Assembly: GCA_016712375.1 (NCBI GenBank)
Contig: JADJRE010000002.1
Coordinates: forward strand, 391,001 to 455,000
Length of the DNA stretch: 64,000 bases
Direction: 5' to 3'
Source: Rhodospirillales bacterium
GTDB taxonomy: Bacteria; Pseudomonadota; Alphaproteobacteria; Rhodospirillales; Defluviicoccaceae
Part shown: positions 38,623 through 48,333 of the stretch, piece after piece
How positions within the stretch are numbered: the stretch's first letter is position 1
Layout: every line of letters starts with the position of its first letter
Notes under the pieces: generated by a model
Told to the model about the DNA's origin: nothing
The model's input: the letters and a program-made list of their open reading frames with translations, nothing else
The model's database searches: none
Translations under genes and position numbers: made by a program

Positions 38623-39604
38623 GTGAGCTTCACCGTCGTTCCCGTGCCCCGTTCGCGACTCAACCGCTCGCAACTGGCGGTGCCCGGCTCCAGCCGCAAG
38701 TTTATCGAGAAGGCCATGGAGCTGGCCGCCGATATCGTCATGTTCGACCTGGAAGACGCGGTGGCGCCGGACGAGAAGGAGCAGGCCCGCGCCACGGTGA
38801 TCGAGGCGATCAACGGCCTCGACTGGGGCACACGGACCCTCTCGGTACGGATCAATGGCCTGGATACGCCCTGGATGTACCGCGATCTCATCGAGCTTGC
38901 GGAGCGCGCCGGCGACCGCCTTGATCTGATGATGATTCCGAAGGTGGGCACCGCGGCAGACGTCTACACCGCTGATGTGTTGCTGACGCAGATCGAGGCA
39001 GCGAAGCGGCGCACCCGGCGGATCGGTCTTGAGCTGCTGATCGAAAGTGCGCTCGGTATGCAGAATGTCGAGGCAATCGCCGCGTCAAGCCCGCGGATCG
39101 AGATCGCTGCACATCGGGCCGGGTGACTATGCCGCTTCGACCGGCGCGAGGACGCTCTCCATCGGCGGGCCGCACCCCGGATATGCGGTTCTTACCGATG
39201 CCGATTCCGCGGGCGCCAGGCAGGTGCATTGGAACGACATGTGGCACTATGCACACTGCCGGATCGTCGTCGCGGCCCGTGCCAATGGGTTGCGGCCGAT
39301 CGACGGCCCCTTTGCCGACTTCAGGGATGCGCAGGGCTTGGCGGCAGCGGCAACGCGCACGGCCGTCCTCGGCTTCGACGGAAAATGGGTGATCCATCCG
39401 AGCCAGATCGACGCGGTGAACCGGATCTTCACGCCGTCGGAGGATGAGGTGGCGAAAGCCCGGCGCATCCTTGCGGCGATGGCCGAGGCGCAGGCGAAAG
39501 GAACCGGCGCGGTGACCTTGGACAACCGGATGATCGACGTCGCCTCAATTCGTCAGGCGGAAACGCTGGTGCGCAAGGCCGACGCGATTGCCGCCGCCAC
39601 CTGA
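38623..39604 (+). CDS. CitE-like CoA ester lyase (probable malyl-CoA lyase type), one-base insertion near 39102
   Basis: HpcH/HpaI-family lyases cleave or form beta-hydroxyacyl-CoA esters such as malyl-CoA. GTG 38623 gives FTVVPVPRSRLNRSQLAVPG, then the metal-binding VMFDLEDAVAPDEKEQAR and ELLIESALGMQNVEAIAASS. After SPRIE the frame breaks; removing one base near 39102 continues SLHIGPGDYAASTGARTLSI, the conserved active-site loop, to FDGKWVIHPSQIDAVNRIFT. The 327-residue length is normal. The next gene is accA, 26 bp away. The exact acyl substrate is not determined. Confidence 0.85.
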
Positions 39605-39630
39605 GCGCAGAAACCGACGGCCGGAAAGAC

Positions 39631-40581
39631 ATGCGCACCTTCCTCGACTTTGAAAAACCGATCGCCGAGCTGGAAGGCAAGATCGCCGAGCTACGGCATC
39701 TCAGCAGCACCAGCGAACTCAACATCGCCGACGAAATCGGACGTCTTCAAGGCAAGCTCGACGCGCAGCTGAAGCAGATTTACGGCAAGCTGACGCCCTG
39801 GCAGAAGGCGCAAGTTGCCCGCCATATCGACCGGCCGCACACCCTCGATTACATCGGCCGACTGGTCGAAGATTTCACGCCGCTGGCGGGCGACCGGGCC
39901 TTCGCCGACGATCCGGCGATGGTGGGCGGGATCGGTCGGCTGGACGGCCGCGCCTGCGTGCTGCTGGGCCAGGAGAAGGGGACGGACACCGAAGCGCGGC
40001 TGAAGCATAATTTCGGCATGCCGCGCCCGGAAGGCTACCGCAAGGCACAGCGGCTGATGCGCCTCGCCGACCGCTTCCGCCTGCCGGTGGTCACTTTCGT
40101 GGACACGCCCGGCGCCTACCCTGGTGTTGATGCCGAAGCGCGCGGCCAGGCGGAGGCGATCGCCCGGTCGATCGAAACCTGCCTCGCGCTGGGCGTGCCG
40201 CTGGTCAGCGTCGTTATCGGCGAGGGTGGATCCGGCGGCGCGTTGGCGCTTGCCGCCGGCAACCGGGTGATGATGCTGGAGCATGCCATCTACTCGGTGA
40301 TCTCGCCGGAGGGCTGTGCGTCGATCCTGTGGCGAGACGGCGAGCAGGCGCAAACGGCGGCACAGGCGCTGCGCTTGACGGCCAAGGATCTGCTCGATCT
40401 TGGTGTCGTGGATCAGGTTATTGCGGAGCCGCTGGGTGGCGCGCACCGCAGTCCGCAGGCCACGATCGAGGCGGTCGGCAAGGCGATTACGGCGGCACTG
40501 GCGGAACTGGTTGGTCTCAGCGAGGATACATTGCGGATACAACGGCGAGAGAAGTTCCTGGCAATGGGCCGCCCGTCCTAG
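39631..40581 (+). CDS. accA: Acetyl-CoA carboxylase carboxyltransferase subunit alpha
   Basis: AccA with AccD transfers the carboxyl group from carboxybiotin to acetyl-CoA in fatty acid synthesis. The 316-residue protein begins FLDFEKPIAELEGKIAELR and has HIDRPHTLDYI, NFGMPRPEGYRKAQRLM, VTFVDTPGAYPGVDAEARGQ, GEGGSGGALALA and SVISPEGCASILWRD. No defects. Confidence 0.97.
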   Translation: MRTFLDFEKPIAELEGKIAELRHLSSTSELNIADEIGRLQGKLDAQLKQIYGKLTPWQKAQVARHIDRPHTLDYIGRLVEDFTPLAGDRAFADDPAMVGGIGRLDGRACVLLGQEKGTDTEARLKHNFGMPRPEGYRKAQRLMRLADRFRLPVVTFVDTPGAYPGVDAEARGQAEAIARSIETCLALGVPLVSVVIGEGGSGGALALAAGNRVMMLEHAIYSVISPEGCASILWRDGEQAQTAAQALRLTAKDLLDLGVVDQVIAEPLGGAHRSPQATIEAVGKAITAALAELVGLSEDTLRIQRREKFLAMGRPS

Positions 40582-40622
40582 GGCGCCACCGCCCCCGGGT
40601 CGCGGCTTTCGGCGAACCCGCT

Positions 40623-40714
40623 CCGTAGGGTGCGTCGAGCGGAAGCGACACGCACCGTTTCCGGCACGATTGAAGCAAGTTGGTGGAAAGCGCTTTGCGC
40701 GTTCCACCCTACGG
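40623..40714. repeat. Palindromic intergenic element (BIME-like), copy 1
   Basis: About 92 bp bounded by perfect 10-bp inverted ends, CCGTAGGGTG (40623-40632) and CACCCTACGG (40705-40714). Inside, the left half folds on GGTGCGT against ACGCACC-like sequence, and the right half on GGTGGAA (40682-40688) against TTCCACC (40702-40708). It lies between convergent genes (accA and DUF983), as expected for REP/BIME elements. Copy 2 with the same ends is at 55825-55924. Confidence 0.75.
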
Positions 40715-41143
40715 ATTGGATTGTTCGGAGCCGGGAGCGCGGGTTTTCCAGATCGCGGCGATGAACAGGCCCTTGGCGCGTGGCAGGATCAGGAGCGATA
40801 GAGCGAGAGCCAGCGCCGGCCACAGCGTCATCGAGACCCATCCCGGCCATAGTTCCCACGCTTCGACGGCGATCGCCGGCGGCACGAGGATGTGGCCAAC
40901 GATCAGGATGGTGAGCCACGGCGGCGCGTCGTCGGCGCGGATGTGGCCCCATGCCTCGCCGCAGACGGCACAGTGCTCGACCTGCTTAAGGTAGGAGGCG
41001 AACAACGGGCTCTGCCCGCAGTTAGGACAGCGCCCTGCCAGCGCGCGGCCGGCGGCGGTCAGGAAGGAGGGGCGGGGGTGCGAGGGGCGGTGGGGCGCCG
41101 GCGGTGACATCCCGCCGGGCGCATCCACCCCACCTTCGCTCAC
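40709..41143 (-). CDS. DUF983 family membrane protein with zinc ribbon
   Basis: A small family of unknown function. The 144-residue protein has an N-terminal Pro-rich stretch, a four-cysteine zinc ribbon (GRCPNCGQSPLF and HCAVCGEAWG), and two membrane helices (about 75-95 and 105-122). It starts GTG 41143 in a GTGA overlap with the stop of the GH57-type gene, so the two are co-translated. The 3' end enters the palindromic repeat. Confidence 0.8.
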   Translation of the reverse strand: MSEGGVDAPGGMSPPAPHRPSHPRPSFLTAAGRALAGRCPNCGQSPLFASYLKQVEHCAVCGEAWGHIRADDAPPWLTILIVGHILVPPAIAVEAWELWPGWVSMTLWPALALALSLLILPRAKGLFIAAIWKTRAPGSEQSNP

Positions 41144-43265
41144 GCGAGAAAGATCCGCTCGAGCGCGCTACGCGCACGGTTGCCGCGGGCGTCCTCTGCT
41201 TCGATGAAGTAGCGGACGTCGCCAGCGCCAACAGGCAGCGCCGCGGTACAGTAATGGGCGGTGATGGCAGCCCCGTCTGCGACGGATAGGGTCCGTGGTC
41301 ATTCATCGCCGTCCGCTGCTCCGCACCGCCGTTGCGCAGCACCAGGGTCGCCCGGGCGATGCCGGACATGTCGGCGATGAAGGTATGGACGGTGCCCTCG
41401 CGCGGCGCGTCCTCCAGCCGTCCCTGCCCCCACTTCTTGCCGCCCGGGTTCTCCGGCGTCACCCATGGCGCGAAGATGGTGGGTGGCGTCGCATCTCGCC
41501 CGGTGGCGATCAGTCCCAGGACCGACTGCTGCAGACGCGACCAGGCAAGATTGGCCGCATTGGTTACCTGCTGGTCCCAGACATGCTGGCCGGTCCAGTA
41601 CCAGTAGCAGCTCGTTTCGGCGCACAGCATAAGACGCTGCGCCTCGGCGAGCAGCGGATTTCCCGGCTCGGCGTCTTCCAGCGTGTGCACGGCGTTCTGC
41701 AAGGCGGTCAGCACCGCCCACGAATTGAGATCGGGCGAGTACGGCTGATCATAGCGGCTGAACCACTTCATGAACTGCGGATCGCCGTTGTCGGCGCCCG
41801 CCCACGACCCCGGCTCTATGTGCACGCTGTTTGCCGGATCGGGCGGGAAGCGGTGCAGGTAGTCGCCGATCGCCGTCAGCTCGAAGCGCTGGTCCTGGTG
41901 CAGCCATTCCACCAGCCCGGCGGTGTTGTGGTGGTAGTAGCTGTCCGCACCGCCGCCATGATTGTCGCCGTCCGAGTGCAGCAGGAAGAACGGCGGATGC
42001 TTGGGATCGAATGAGCCGGTCGCGACGATCTGGTCGTAGACCTGGCCCAGCACGCTGCCGTACTGCAACGCGCCGAAGCCGCCGCGGGCGTCCTCGTTGC
42101 CGATGTACCGCTCCGCCGGCACGGCGACGATCTTGTGGCTGGCGCCATCGGGATCAACGTACTCGACGTATTCCGGCCGCAGCATCGACGGCGAGATTTT
42201 TGAGCCGGCCCAGATGTTGTTGAGCTGCAGCCAGTCGTCGGCCGGTGGATTAGCTTGCTCCGCCGGGTTGGGCGGCAGCATCCCCTCGTTCATGCCAGCA
42301 TAGGGATAATCGCGGCAGGCGCGGAAGCGGTGAATGGAATCATAGATCACCGCCTCGATACCCGCCTCCAGCAGCGCCGGGATCATCCGCACGTGAAACG
42401 CCGTCTCCGGTGGGAACAGGATCGGCGGCGCTTCGCAACCGAAAGCATCGCGGATGATCTGCCGGTGCCACTCGATCTGGCGGACGATGTTGCGCGACGG
42501 GATCAGCGCCATCAGCGGATGGAAAAAGCCGAAGGCGGTGAAGGTGACGCGCGGATATCCGAGCGCCGTCTTCTCCTGGGCGATGCCGCGCAGCGCGGCG
42601 TTCCAGCCGGAGAAGCGGCCACCGCAAAGGCCGTCCCGCGCACAGCGGTCGAGTTGTTCGATCAGTGAGCCGCTCCAGCTGGTCGACAGGCCGGCGTGCG
42701 GCAGGCCCCCGCCGATGTACTGACGAACGGCGGCGGGGATGAAGTCGGTGTAGTTCCCGCCTCGCGAGCCGAAAATGCCGTCCTTCTCGCCGTCCCAATA
42801 GGTCCAGTCGGTGGTGTTGTAGTACGGCTGGTGCATATGCTTGTGGATGCCGAAATAAAGCCGCACCGCCGCTGCATCCGGCCCGGCACTCGCGGGCGGC
42901 CGCGCCGGTCGCGGCGCTGCTTCGACGCGCAGACGGGCGAAGGCCTTGATCCAGTCGCCGCCGCCGGCCGTGGTGATGTCGGCCTTGCGGCAGCCTTCAA
43001 CCTGAACTTCCACTTCGCCGGGGCCGAACAGCCCGGCTGGCACATCGGCGAGCCAGTCGATGTTGCCGGCGTCGACAGCGGGCGCGGAGTGGATGGCCTC
43101 GCCCTTGATCAGCCGCTCTCCGCCCTGCGAACGGACGATGACCTGCGGAAAAGGCACCTCACCGTCGGTGGTAAACGCGATCTGGAACGCCGGCGTCCGG
43201 CCGGCCGCCTCGCAGACCAGACCCCGCGGCAAATCAATATCCACAATTTTGGTAAAGACGGTCAT
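41140..43265 (-). CDS. Glycoside hydrolase family 57-type protein (one-base deletion at 41271-41274)
   Basis: GH57 enzymes act on alpha-glucans. ATG 43265 starts MTVFTKIVDIDLPRGLVCEA. An N-terminal beta-rich region (about 1-120) precedes the GH57 barrel: YFGIHKHMHQPYYNTTDWTY with the conserved HxHQP-like motif, FTAFGFFHPLMALIP, the LFPPETAFHVRMIP segment with a candidate catalytic Glu, and HSDGDNHGGGADSYYHHNT. After QTG the frame is lost; one more C at 41271-41274 restores AAITAHYCTAALPVGAGDVR and the end at 41140. The repaired length is about 708 residues. Activity on a particular glucan is not known. Confidence 0.8.
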
Positions 43266-43414
43266 TTGCTTATCCCTGCCAGTCTTGTTCCCTACGGAAT
43301 GCCGGGATGGCCGGCGAATGCGGAACGGGGCCGGTGGCGAAACTCGGCGGGCCGGACAGTCGGCGGAGCAGGCTGGCAAATCAAGCCCGTCGTTGCGCGG
43401 CGGGCGCTAAACCG

Positions 43415-46400
43415 TCAAGTGCCGTTGTGGCCGAGCAACGCTATGAGCTGGCGGGTGAGATCGCTGCGCGAGTACGGCTTCAACAGCCACGGCATGTCAT
43501 CTTTGCTGCGGCGGTCGGCGAGAATGGCTTCGCGAGCGTAGCCGGTGGTGAACAGCACCTTGAGGCCGGGGACGAGTTCCAGCGCGCGGTCGGCGAGCTC
43601 GGCGCCGTTCATGCCTCCGGGCAACTCGATGTCGGTGAACAGCAGATCGACGTGGCGCTGTCCCAGCAGCGTCAGCGCCTCCTCGGCGCTTTCCGCCTGC
43701 AAGATCGTCAGGCCGAGCTTATCAATCATCTTTACCGCCACCTTGCGCAGCTTCGGCTCGTCTTCAACCAGCAGCACCACGCAACCCTTCAGATGCTCGA
43801 TTGATGGAACCGCGGGCCGTAACTCGTGGCGCCCGGCTGCCCCGCGCACTCTCGGCAGATAGAGCTTGACCGTCGTCCCCTGGCCGATGCGGCTGTCGAT
43901 CTCGACGTGGCCGCCCGACTGCTTGACGAAACCGTAGACCATGCTGAGGCCGAGCCCGCTGCCCTTGCCGACCGCCTTGGTGGTGAAGAACGGCTCGAAA
44001 ACGTGGCGCATCACCTCGGGAGACATTCCGCCGCCGCTGTCGTTGACGGCGAGCAGGACGTAGTCCCCCGCGGTCAGCTCCTCGTATTGCTGAGCATAGG
44101 TTTCGTCGATCGTCGCATTGCGCGTTTCCAGGATCAGTACGCCGCCGCTCTGCATCGCGTCGCGAGCATTGACCGCGAGGTTGACCAGCGCTCGTTCCAA
44201 TTCGCCGCGATCGGCGTAGGCCGTCCAGAGATCGGGCGCGAGTTCCTCGCGGATGAAAATGCCGGCGCCCAAGGTCCGTCGCAATAGATCGGACAGCCCG
44301 CGAATCACCGCGTTGAAGTCGACGGCGTCGGGTTTCAACGGCTGCCTGCGAGCGAAGGCGAGCAACCGGTGCGTCAGCTCGGCGCCGCGATTGGCCGACC
44401 AAAGCGCGTCCTCGAACAGTTCCCGCAGCTTCGACTCGCCGTTAATGCGCTCGCCCAGAAGCTGCAAGTTGCCGATGATGATGGCCAGCAGATTGTTGAA
44501 GTCGTGGGCAATGCCGCCGGTGAGTTGGCCCAAAGCCTGCATCTTCTGCGACTGCCGAAGCTGTTCTTCGATTTCCTTACGTTCGGTAATGTCTTCCTTC
44601 ACACCAACATAATGAGAGATTTTTCCATCCACGTCCTTGACCGGCGCGATCGAAGCCAATTCCCAGAACAGCTCCCCGTTCTTCTTGCGATTGTGGAATT
44701 CGCCGCGCCAGACGTTGCCGCGGGTAATTGACCGCCACAGCTGTGTATACTCTTCCGGCCGGGTATGACCCGATTTGAGGACGCGCGGGTTTTCACCGAT
44801 CGCTTCTTCGCGCGCATAGCCGGTCGCCTCGCAAAATTTCGGGTTCACGTACTCGATGGTGCCGACCGGATCGGTAATGACCACCGAAACCGGGCTCTGT
44901 TCGATCGCCTGCCACAGCTTGCGCAGGTCCGCCTCCGAGCGCTTCGACTCGGTCACTTCGCGAGCATAAACGGCGACTTCCTGCGCGTGACCTTCGGGTC
45001 GGCGAACTGGATAGAACCAGAAATCGAACCATCGCGACCGGATCCGAAGATCGTAATGTACCATCGTCCCGGTCTCCGCCACCCGTCGCACAGTGGCCAG
45101 CCGCTGCGCCGCTTGATCGGCCGGGAGCACGTCGGCGAGCCTGGCTCCCAGCGGCTCGGCGCCAGCGGAGCCGCGCGCGAGCCTGTCGCACGCCGCTTTG
45201 TTGATTGCCAGTATCTGGCCGTCGGTGGAGAGCAGCAGGATCTCGTCGCGGCTGGCATCAAGCAGCGCACGCATCCGAAGTTCGCTCTCACGCAGCGCAT
45301 CCTGCGCCTGCTTGCGCAGGCTCACGTCGCGGAGCACGGCGATGACGTAGAGCGGGCGGCCGTCCTCGTCGCGCTGCAGCGCGTTGGTGACGTTGATCCA
45401 GACGACCCGGCCGTCCTTGTGAAAGCAGCGCTTTTCCAGGGAATAGGCTTCGACGTCGCCGTCGATCATTTCCTGGAACCGCTGGCGATCGGCGGGCCGA
45501 TCGTCGGGATGAGTAATGTCATCGAACTTCCGGTGCAGCAACTCGTCGCGATCATAGCCAAGCATGAGACAAAACTGCTGATTGATGCGCAGCCAGGTGC
45601 CATCAAGCCCAAGGTTGGCGATGCCGACCGCCGCGTTCTCGAAAGTGGCCCTGAAGCGGGCTTCGCTATCTTTGGTCGCTTCCTCCGCTTGCTTACGGTC
45701 GGAAACATCGCGGAACAGCGCAACGATGTTACCGCCAGGAAGCCGGTACACATGGTTTTCGCGCCATTCTTCGCGGGTTTCATCACGATACAGTTTGGCT
45801 GGAAGGCTTTCCGCCTGGCCGGTTCGCCACACCCGCGCCAGCACGTCGACCAGACCGAACTCGCGGATGCGAGGATAGACCTCGGTCAGCCGCCGACCGA
45901 CGACTGTTCGGCGGTCAAGTCCCTCACTTAATTCTCCCGCCCGGTTCAGATCGCGAAAGACGAAGTCCGTGCCGTCAGCGACCGGTTGGTAAACGGCCAC
46001 CCCGAGTTCCAGGTGGTCGAAGAGTTCGCGGTAGTGGATTTCGCTCTCATGCATCCGCCGGATCATCGGCCTGCCGACGCGCAGCGACAGCCCCGTCGCA
46101 GCGGCGGCGACAAGCAGCGCCAGGATAGCCGCGAGCCCTGCGGCGCGCAGGTACCGTTGGTCGATTTCTCGCATGTCAATCGCGGCGACCAGGCCGAGCC
46201 CGGCATCGGCAACCGGCTCGTACGCCGCCAGCACGCGGCGCCCGTGCTGGTCCGTCCCGATCATCGTTCCCGACCGGCCGTCGAGGGCAGCCTGCATTGG
46301 CTCGCCGGCGAGTCGGTTGGATGACCCAGCGGGCTCGTCGGCAGCAGTGCGTGCCGGCGTCAGCCAGACGACCTGCTCGCCGTCACGTCGGGCGACAGAT

Positions 46401-46705
46401 AATTGGCCGGTTGAGCCGATACCCGCCTCCCGCAAGACGCGCTGCGTTTCAACCAACTGGCGGGTGATCGTCGTCTCGCGCGGCGAATCCGAGGGGGTGG
46501 TGCTGGCGTTGGCAGCGAGCCCGGACATCAGCATCGCTTGGCCGCGCGCAACTGCGGTCAACCGGCTCCGCTCGCGATCCAGTGTCGTTTGATAAAGCAG
46601 GCCTAAGGTCGCCGTTTCGACCATGACGACCACGCCGACCATGATCAGAATCAACAGAACGAGACGCCGGTATTCGCCCATGGCATTTATCCACAGCGGC
46701 CGCAA
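43415..46705 (-). CDS. Hybrid sensor histidine kinase with several PAS domains and a receiver
   Basis: A 1096-residue membrane sensor. A first helix (about 15-37) and a second (about 188-208) enclose an extracytoplasmic sensor of about 150 residues. Four PAS domains follow (roughly 220-335, 345-467, 470-590, 600-715; the last three with clear PAS/PAC sequence such as ATFENAAVGIANLGLDGTWL). The kinase core has H734 in GGIAHDFNNLLAIIIG, the N box LVNLAVNARDAMQ, G boxes NDSGGGM and GKGSGLGLSMVYG, and a C-terminal receiver with phospho-acceptor D1025 (FTDIELPGG). No partner regulator is adjacent. ATG 46681 is an alternative start. Confidence 0.9.
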   Translation of the reverse strand: MRPLWINAMGEYRRLVLLILIMVGVVVMVETATLGLLYQTTLDRERSRLTAVARGQAMLMSGLAANASTTPSDSPRETTITRQLVETQRVLREAGIGSTGQLSVARRDGEQVVWLTPARTAADEPAGSSNRLAGEPMQAALDGRSGTMIGTDQHGRRVLAAYEPVADAGLGLVAAIDMREIDQRYLRAAGLAAILALLVAAAATGLSLRVGRPMIRRMHESEIHYRELFDHLELGVAVYQPVADGTDFVFRDLNRAGELSEGLDRRTVVGRRLTEVYPRIREFGLVDVLARVWRTGQAESLPAKLYRDETREEWRENHVYRLPGGNIVALFRDVSDRKQAEEATKDSEARFRATFENAAVGIANLGLDGTWLRINQQFCLMLGYDRDELLHRKFDDITHPDDRPADRQRFQEMIDGDVEAYSLEKRCFHKDGRVVWINVTNALQRDEDGRPLYVIAVLRDVSLRKQAQDALRESELRMRALLDASRDEILLLSTDGQILAINKAACDRLARGSAGAEPLGARLADVLPADQAAQRLATVRRVAETGTMVHYDLRIRSRWFDFWFYPVRRPEGHAQEVAVYAREVTESKRSEADLRKLWQAIEQSPVSVVITDPVGTIEYVNPKFCEATGYAREEAIGENPRVLKSGHTRPEEYTQLWRSITRGNVWRGEFHNRKKNGELFWELASIAPVKDVDGKISHYVGVKEDITERKEIEEQLRQSQKMQALGQLTGGIAHDFNNLLAIIIGNLQLLGERINGESKLRELFEDALWSANRGAELTHRLLAFARRQPLKPDAVDFNAVIRGLSDLLRRTLGAGIFIREELAPDLWTAYADRGELERALVNLAVNARDAMQSGGVLILETRNATIDETYAQQYEELTAGDYVLLAVNDSGGGMSPEVMRHVFEPFFTTKAVGKGSGLGLSMVYGFVKQSGGHVEIDSRIGQGTTVKLYLPRVRGAAGRHELRPAVPSIEHLKGCVVLLVEDEPKLRKVAVKMIDKLGLTILQAESAEEALTLLGQRHVDLLFTDIELPGGMNGAELADRALELVPGLKVLFTTGYAREAILADRRSKDDMPWLLKPYSRSDLTRQLIALLGHNGT

Positions 46706-46868
46706 AACAGGCGCCCGATACCGGCAGCGAGGCGATCAACCGGAGGTCATCTAAGAGCGGCGTGCCCCCGGAAGACGTTACCCGATGCGTTCATCGTCGG
46801 CAGGTCAATCTAGCCGAGCAGGAGAAGCAGAAGCGAGTTTTTTGTGACAGCGCGACGTCGCGATGGCC

Positions 46869-47552
46869 TTACCAGGGCAATTCCTCCCCGTCGTAGTTAT
46901 AAAAGCTTCCGCTGTCGCGCATGGTCAGTCGACCGATCACGTCGCGCATGCCGGCAACGCTCTCGAACGCATCGAGTGGCGCGGCAGAGCCGCCCATGTC
47001 GGTACGCACCCATCCTGGATTGATCACGCAGACGATGATCTGCTTCGAACGAAGATCGACCGAGAGGCTGCGCATCACCGCGTGCAGCGCCGCCTTGGAT
47101 GATCGGTAGACGTACGAGCCCCCCGAGGTGTTGTCGCCGACGCTGCCCATCAGGCTGGTGATGGCGACGGCCGTTCGGAGGTTGCTGCGGGCAAGATTAG
47201 CTGCGAATACCGCCGACACCTTGAGCGGCGCCATGACGTTAACCCGCATTACTTCCGCCCAGGCGGCATAATCAACGCTGTCGTAAGGCGTGATGCGCGG
47301 GCCAAAGATGGCGGCGTTGTTAAGGACGAGATCGATGGGCAGGCGGTCGAGCTTGCGGCCGAGAGCCTCGATTCGCGCAAAGTCGCTGACGTCCAGGCGT
47401 TCGACGCGGATGTCACCCTGCAACTGAGCCAGCGCCTGGGCCTGTTCAGGTTGCCGGCAGGTGGCAACGACGGTCCAGCCTTCGGCAGCGTACTGCTTGA
47501 CGAACTCCAGGCCGATGCCGCGGCTGGCGCCGGTGACCAGGCAGGTGGGCAT
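46869..47552 (-). CDS. Short-chain dehydrogenase/reductase
   Basis: An SDR of the short, C-factor-like type. The nucleotide-binding GASRGIG is at residues 8-14, the NNAA motif is present (LVLNNAAIFGP), and the catalytic Ser and Tyr/Lys are in AITSLMGSVGDN and SYVYRSSKAALH. INPGWVRTDMGG is typical of the C-factor/carbonyl-reductase branch. 227 residues; substrate unknown. Confidence 0.87.
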   Translation of the reverse strand: MPTCLVTGASRGIGLEFVKQYAAEGWTVVATCRQPEQAQALAQLQGDIRVERLDVSDFARIEALGRKLDRLPIDLVLNNAAIFGPRITPYDSVDYAAWAEVMRVNVMAPLKVSAVFAANLARSNLRTAVAITSLMGSVGDNTSGGSYVYRSSKAALHAVMRSLSVDLRSKQIIVCVINPGWVRTDMGGSAAPLDAFESVAGMRDVIGRLTMRDSGSFYNYDGEELPW

Positions 47553-47868
47553 GCCCCTCTAACTCCGACGTCGCGCTGGCTCGAATTCGCAACGAGTAGA
47601 CCCGGCGACTTCTCCGCGCCCGCGCCAACTATACGCGGCAGGCGCCGATGGGCAAGCGGCGAACGGTTTGGCCGCATGAGCCGGCCGGCTGCGGCCATGG
47701 CCCGGTGATGGGGCGAAATTCCGTTGTTTGTCCTCGCGTTCGGCCTTATGAGTGAAGGTGTTGGTGAACGCCGTAGGCGCTTGCGTTCGTTCCGGCGACA
47801 GCAAACGCGGTCGGAGGGGGCTTCGCCGGGATCGGCGACGCACGTCATTGGAAACGGGCCGGGAAGAC
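47553..47868. other. Divergent non-coding region
   Basis: 316 bp between the SDR start (minus) and the lipoprotein start (plus). No credible gene, repeat or strong promoter match was seen; it should hold the promoters of both genes. Confidence 0.4.
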
Positions 47869-48264
47869 ATGATGCTGCATCATTGCAACAAGGCTTTGGG
47901 TTTGGCGGCCGTCGTGACGCTCGCTCTTCTCGCCGGCTGCGCCGGCGACACTGATGAGTGGTCAAAGGCCAGTCCTGAAAATCAGGGCTATCAGTGGAAA
48001 GGTCAGGGCGATCCCAGCAACTTCGGCTCGGCCTATGGCTTCTGTCGCTCGACCATTGGCGAAGACACCGTCGGGCAGCGCCTGGAGGGGGGCGGCGGGC
48101 CGCTGACCACCATGCCTGGCGGGCCGACTGTCATTCCCGGCTATCAGCGCGGCGCGCAGACGACGCCGCGCGCCAGTACGTCCAACCAGCGGCAGTTCTC
48201 CGATTGCATGGCCAGCCAGGGCTGGGTATCGACGGCGCCGGAGCCGACGCCGAGACAGTTCTGA
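47869..48264 (+). CDS. Small lipoprotein of unknown function
   Basis: A 131-residue lipoprotein. The N-terminus has a hydrophobic stretch with lipobox LLAGC, C24 being the lipidation site. The mature part is polar and glycine-rich with two further cysteines (YGFCRSTIG and DCMASQGW) that could form a disulfide. SDCMASQGW is a motif seen in small envelope lipoproteins of proteobacteria, but no function is known. The ATG at 47869 follows a GGAAGA Shine-Dalgarno-like sequence. Confidence 0.75.
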   Translation: MMLHHCNKALGLAAVVTLALLAGCAGDTDEWSKASPENQGYQWKGQGDPSNFGSAYGFCRSTIGEDTVGQRLEGGGGPLTTMPGGPTVIPGYQRGAQTTPRASTSNQRQFSDCMASQGWVSTAPEPTPRQF

Positions 48265-48279
48265 TAGCGACCAGCTTAA

Positions 48280-48304
48280 GGGCGGCGGGCGCTCGCCGCC
48301 GCCC
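48280..48304. terminator. Strong hairpin between convergent genes
   Basis: A perfect 9-bp stem GGGCGGCGG (48280-48288) with CCGCCGCCC (48296-48304) and a 7-base loop. There is no T-run, but the site between the ends of the lipoprotein and carbonic anhydrase genes suggests a bidirectional terminator. Confidence 0.5.
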
Positions 48305-48333
48305 CGGCTACCGGCAATACTGGTCTCCGAGCC

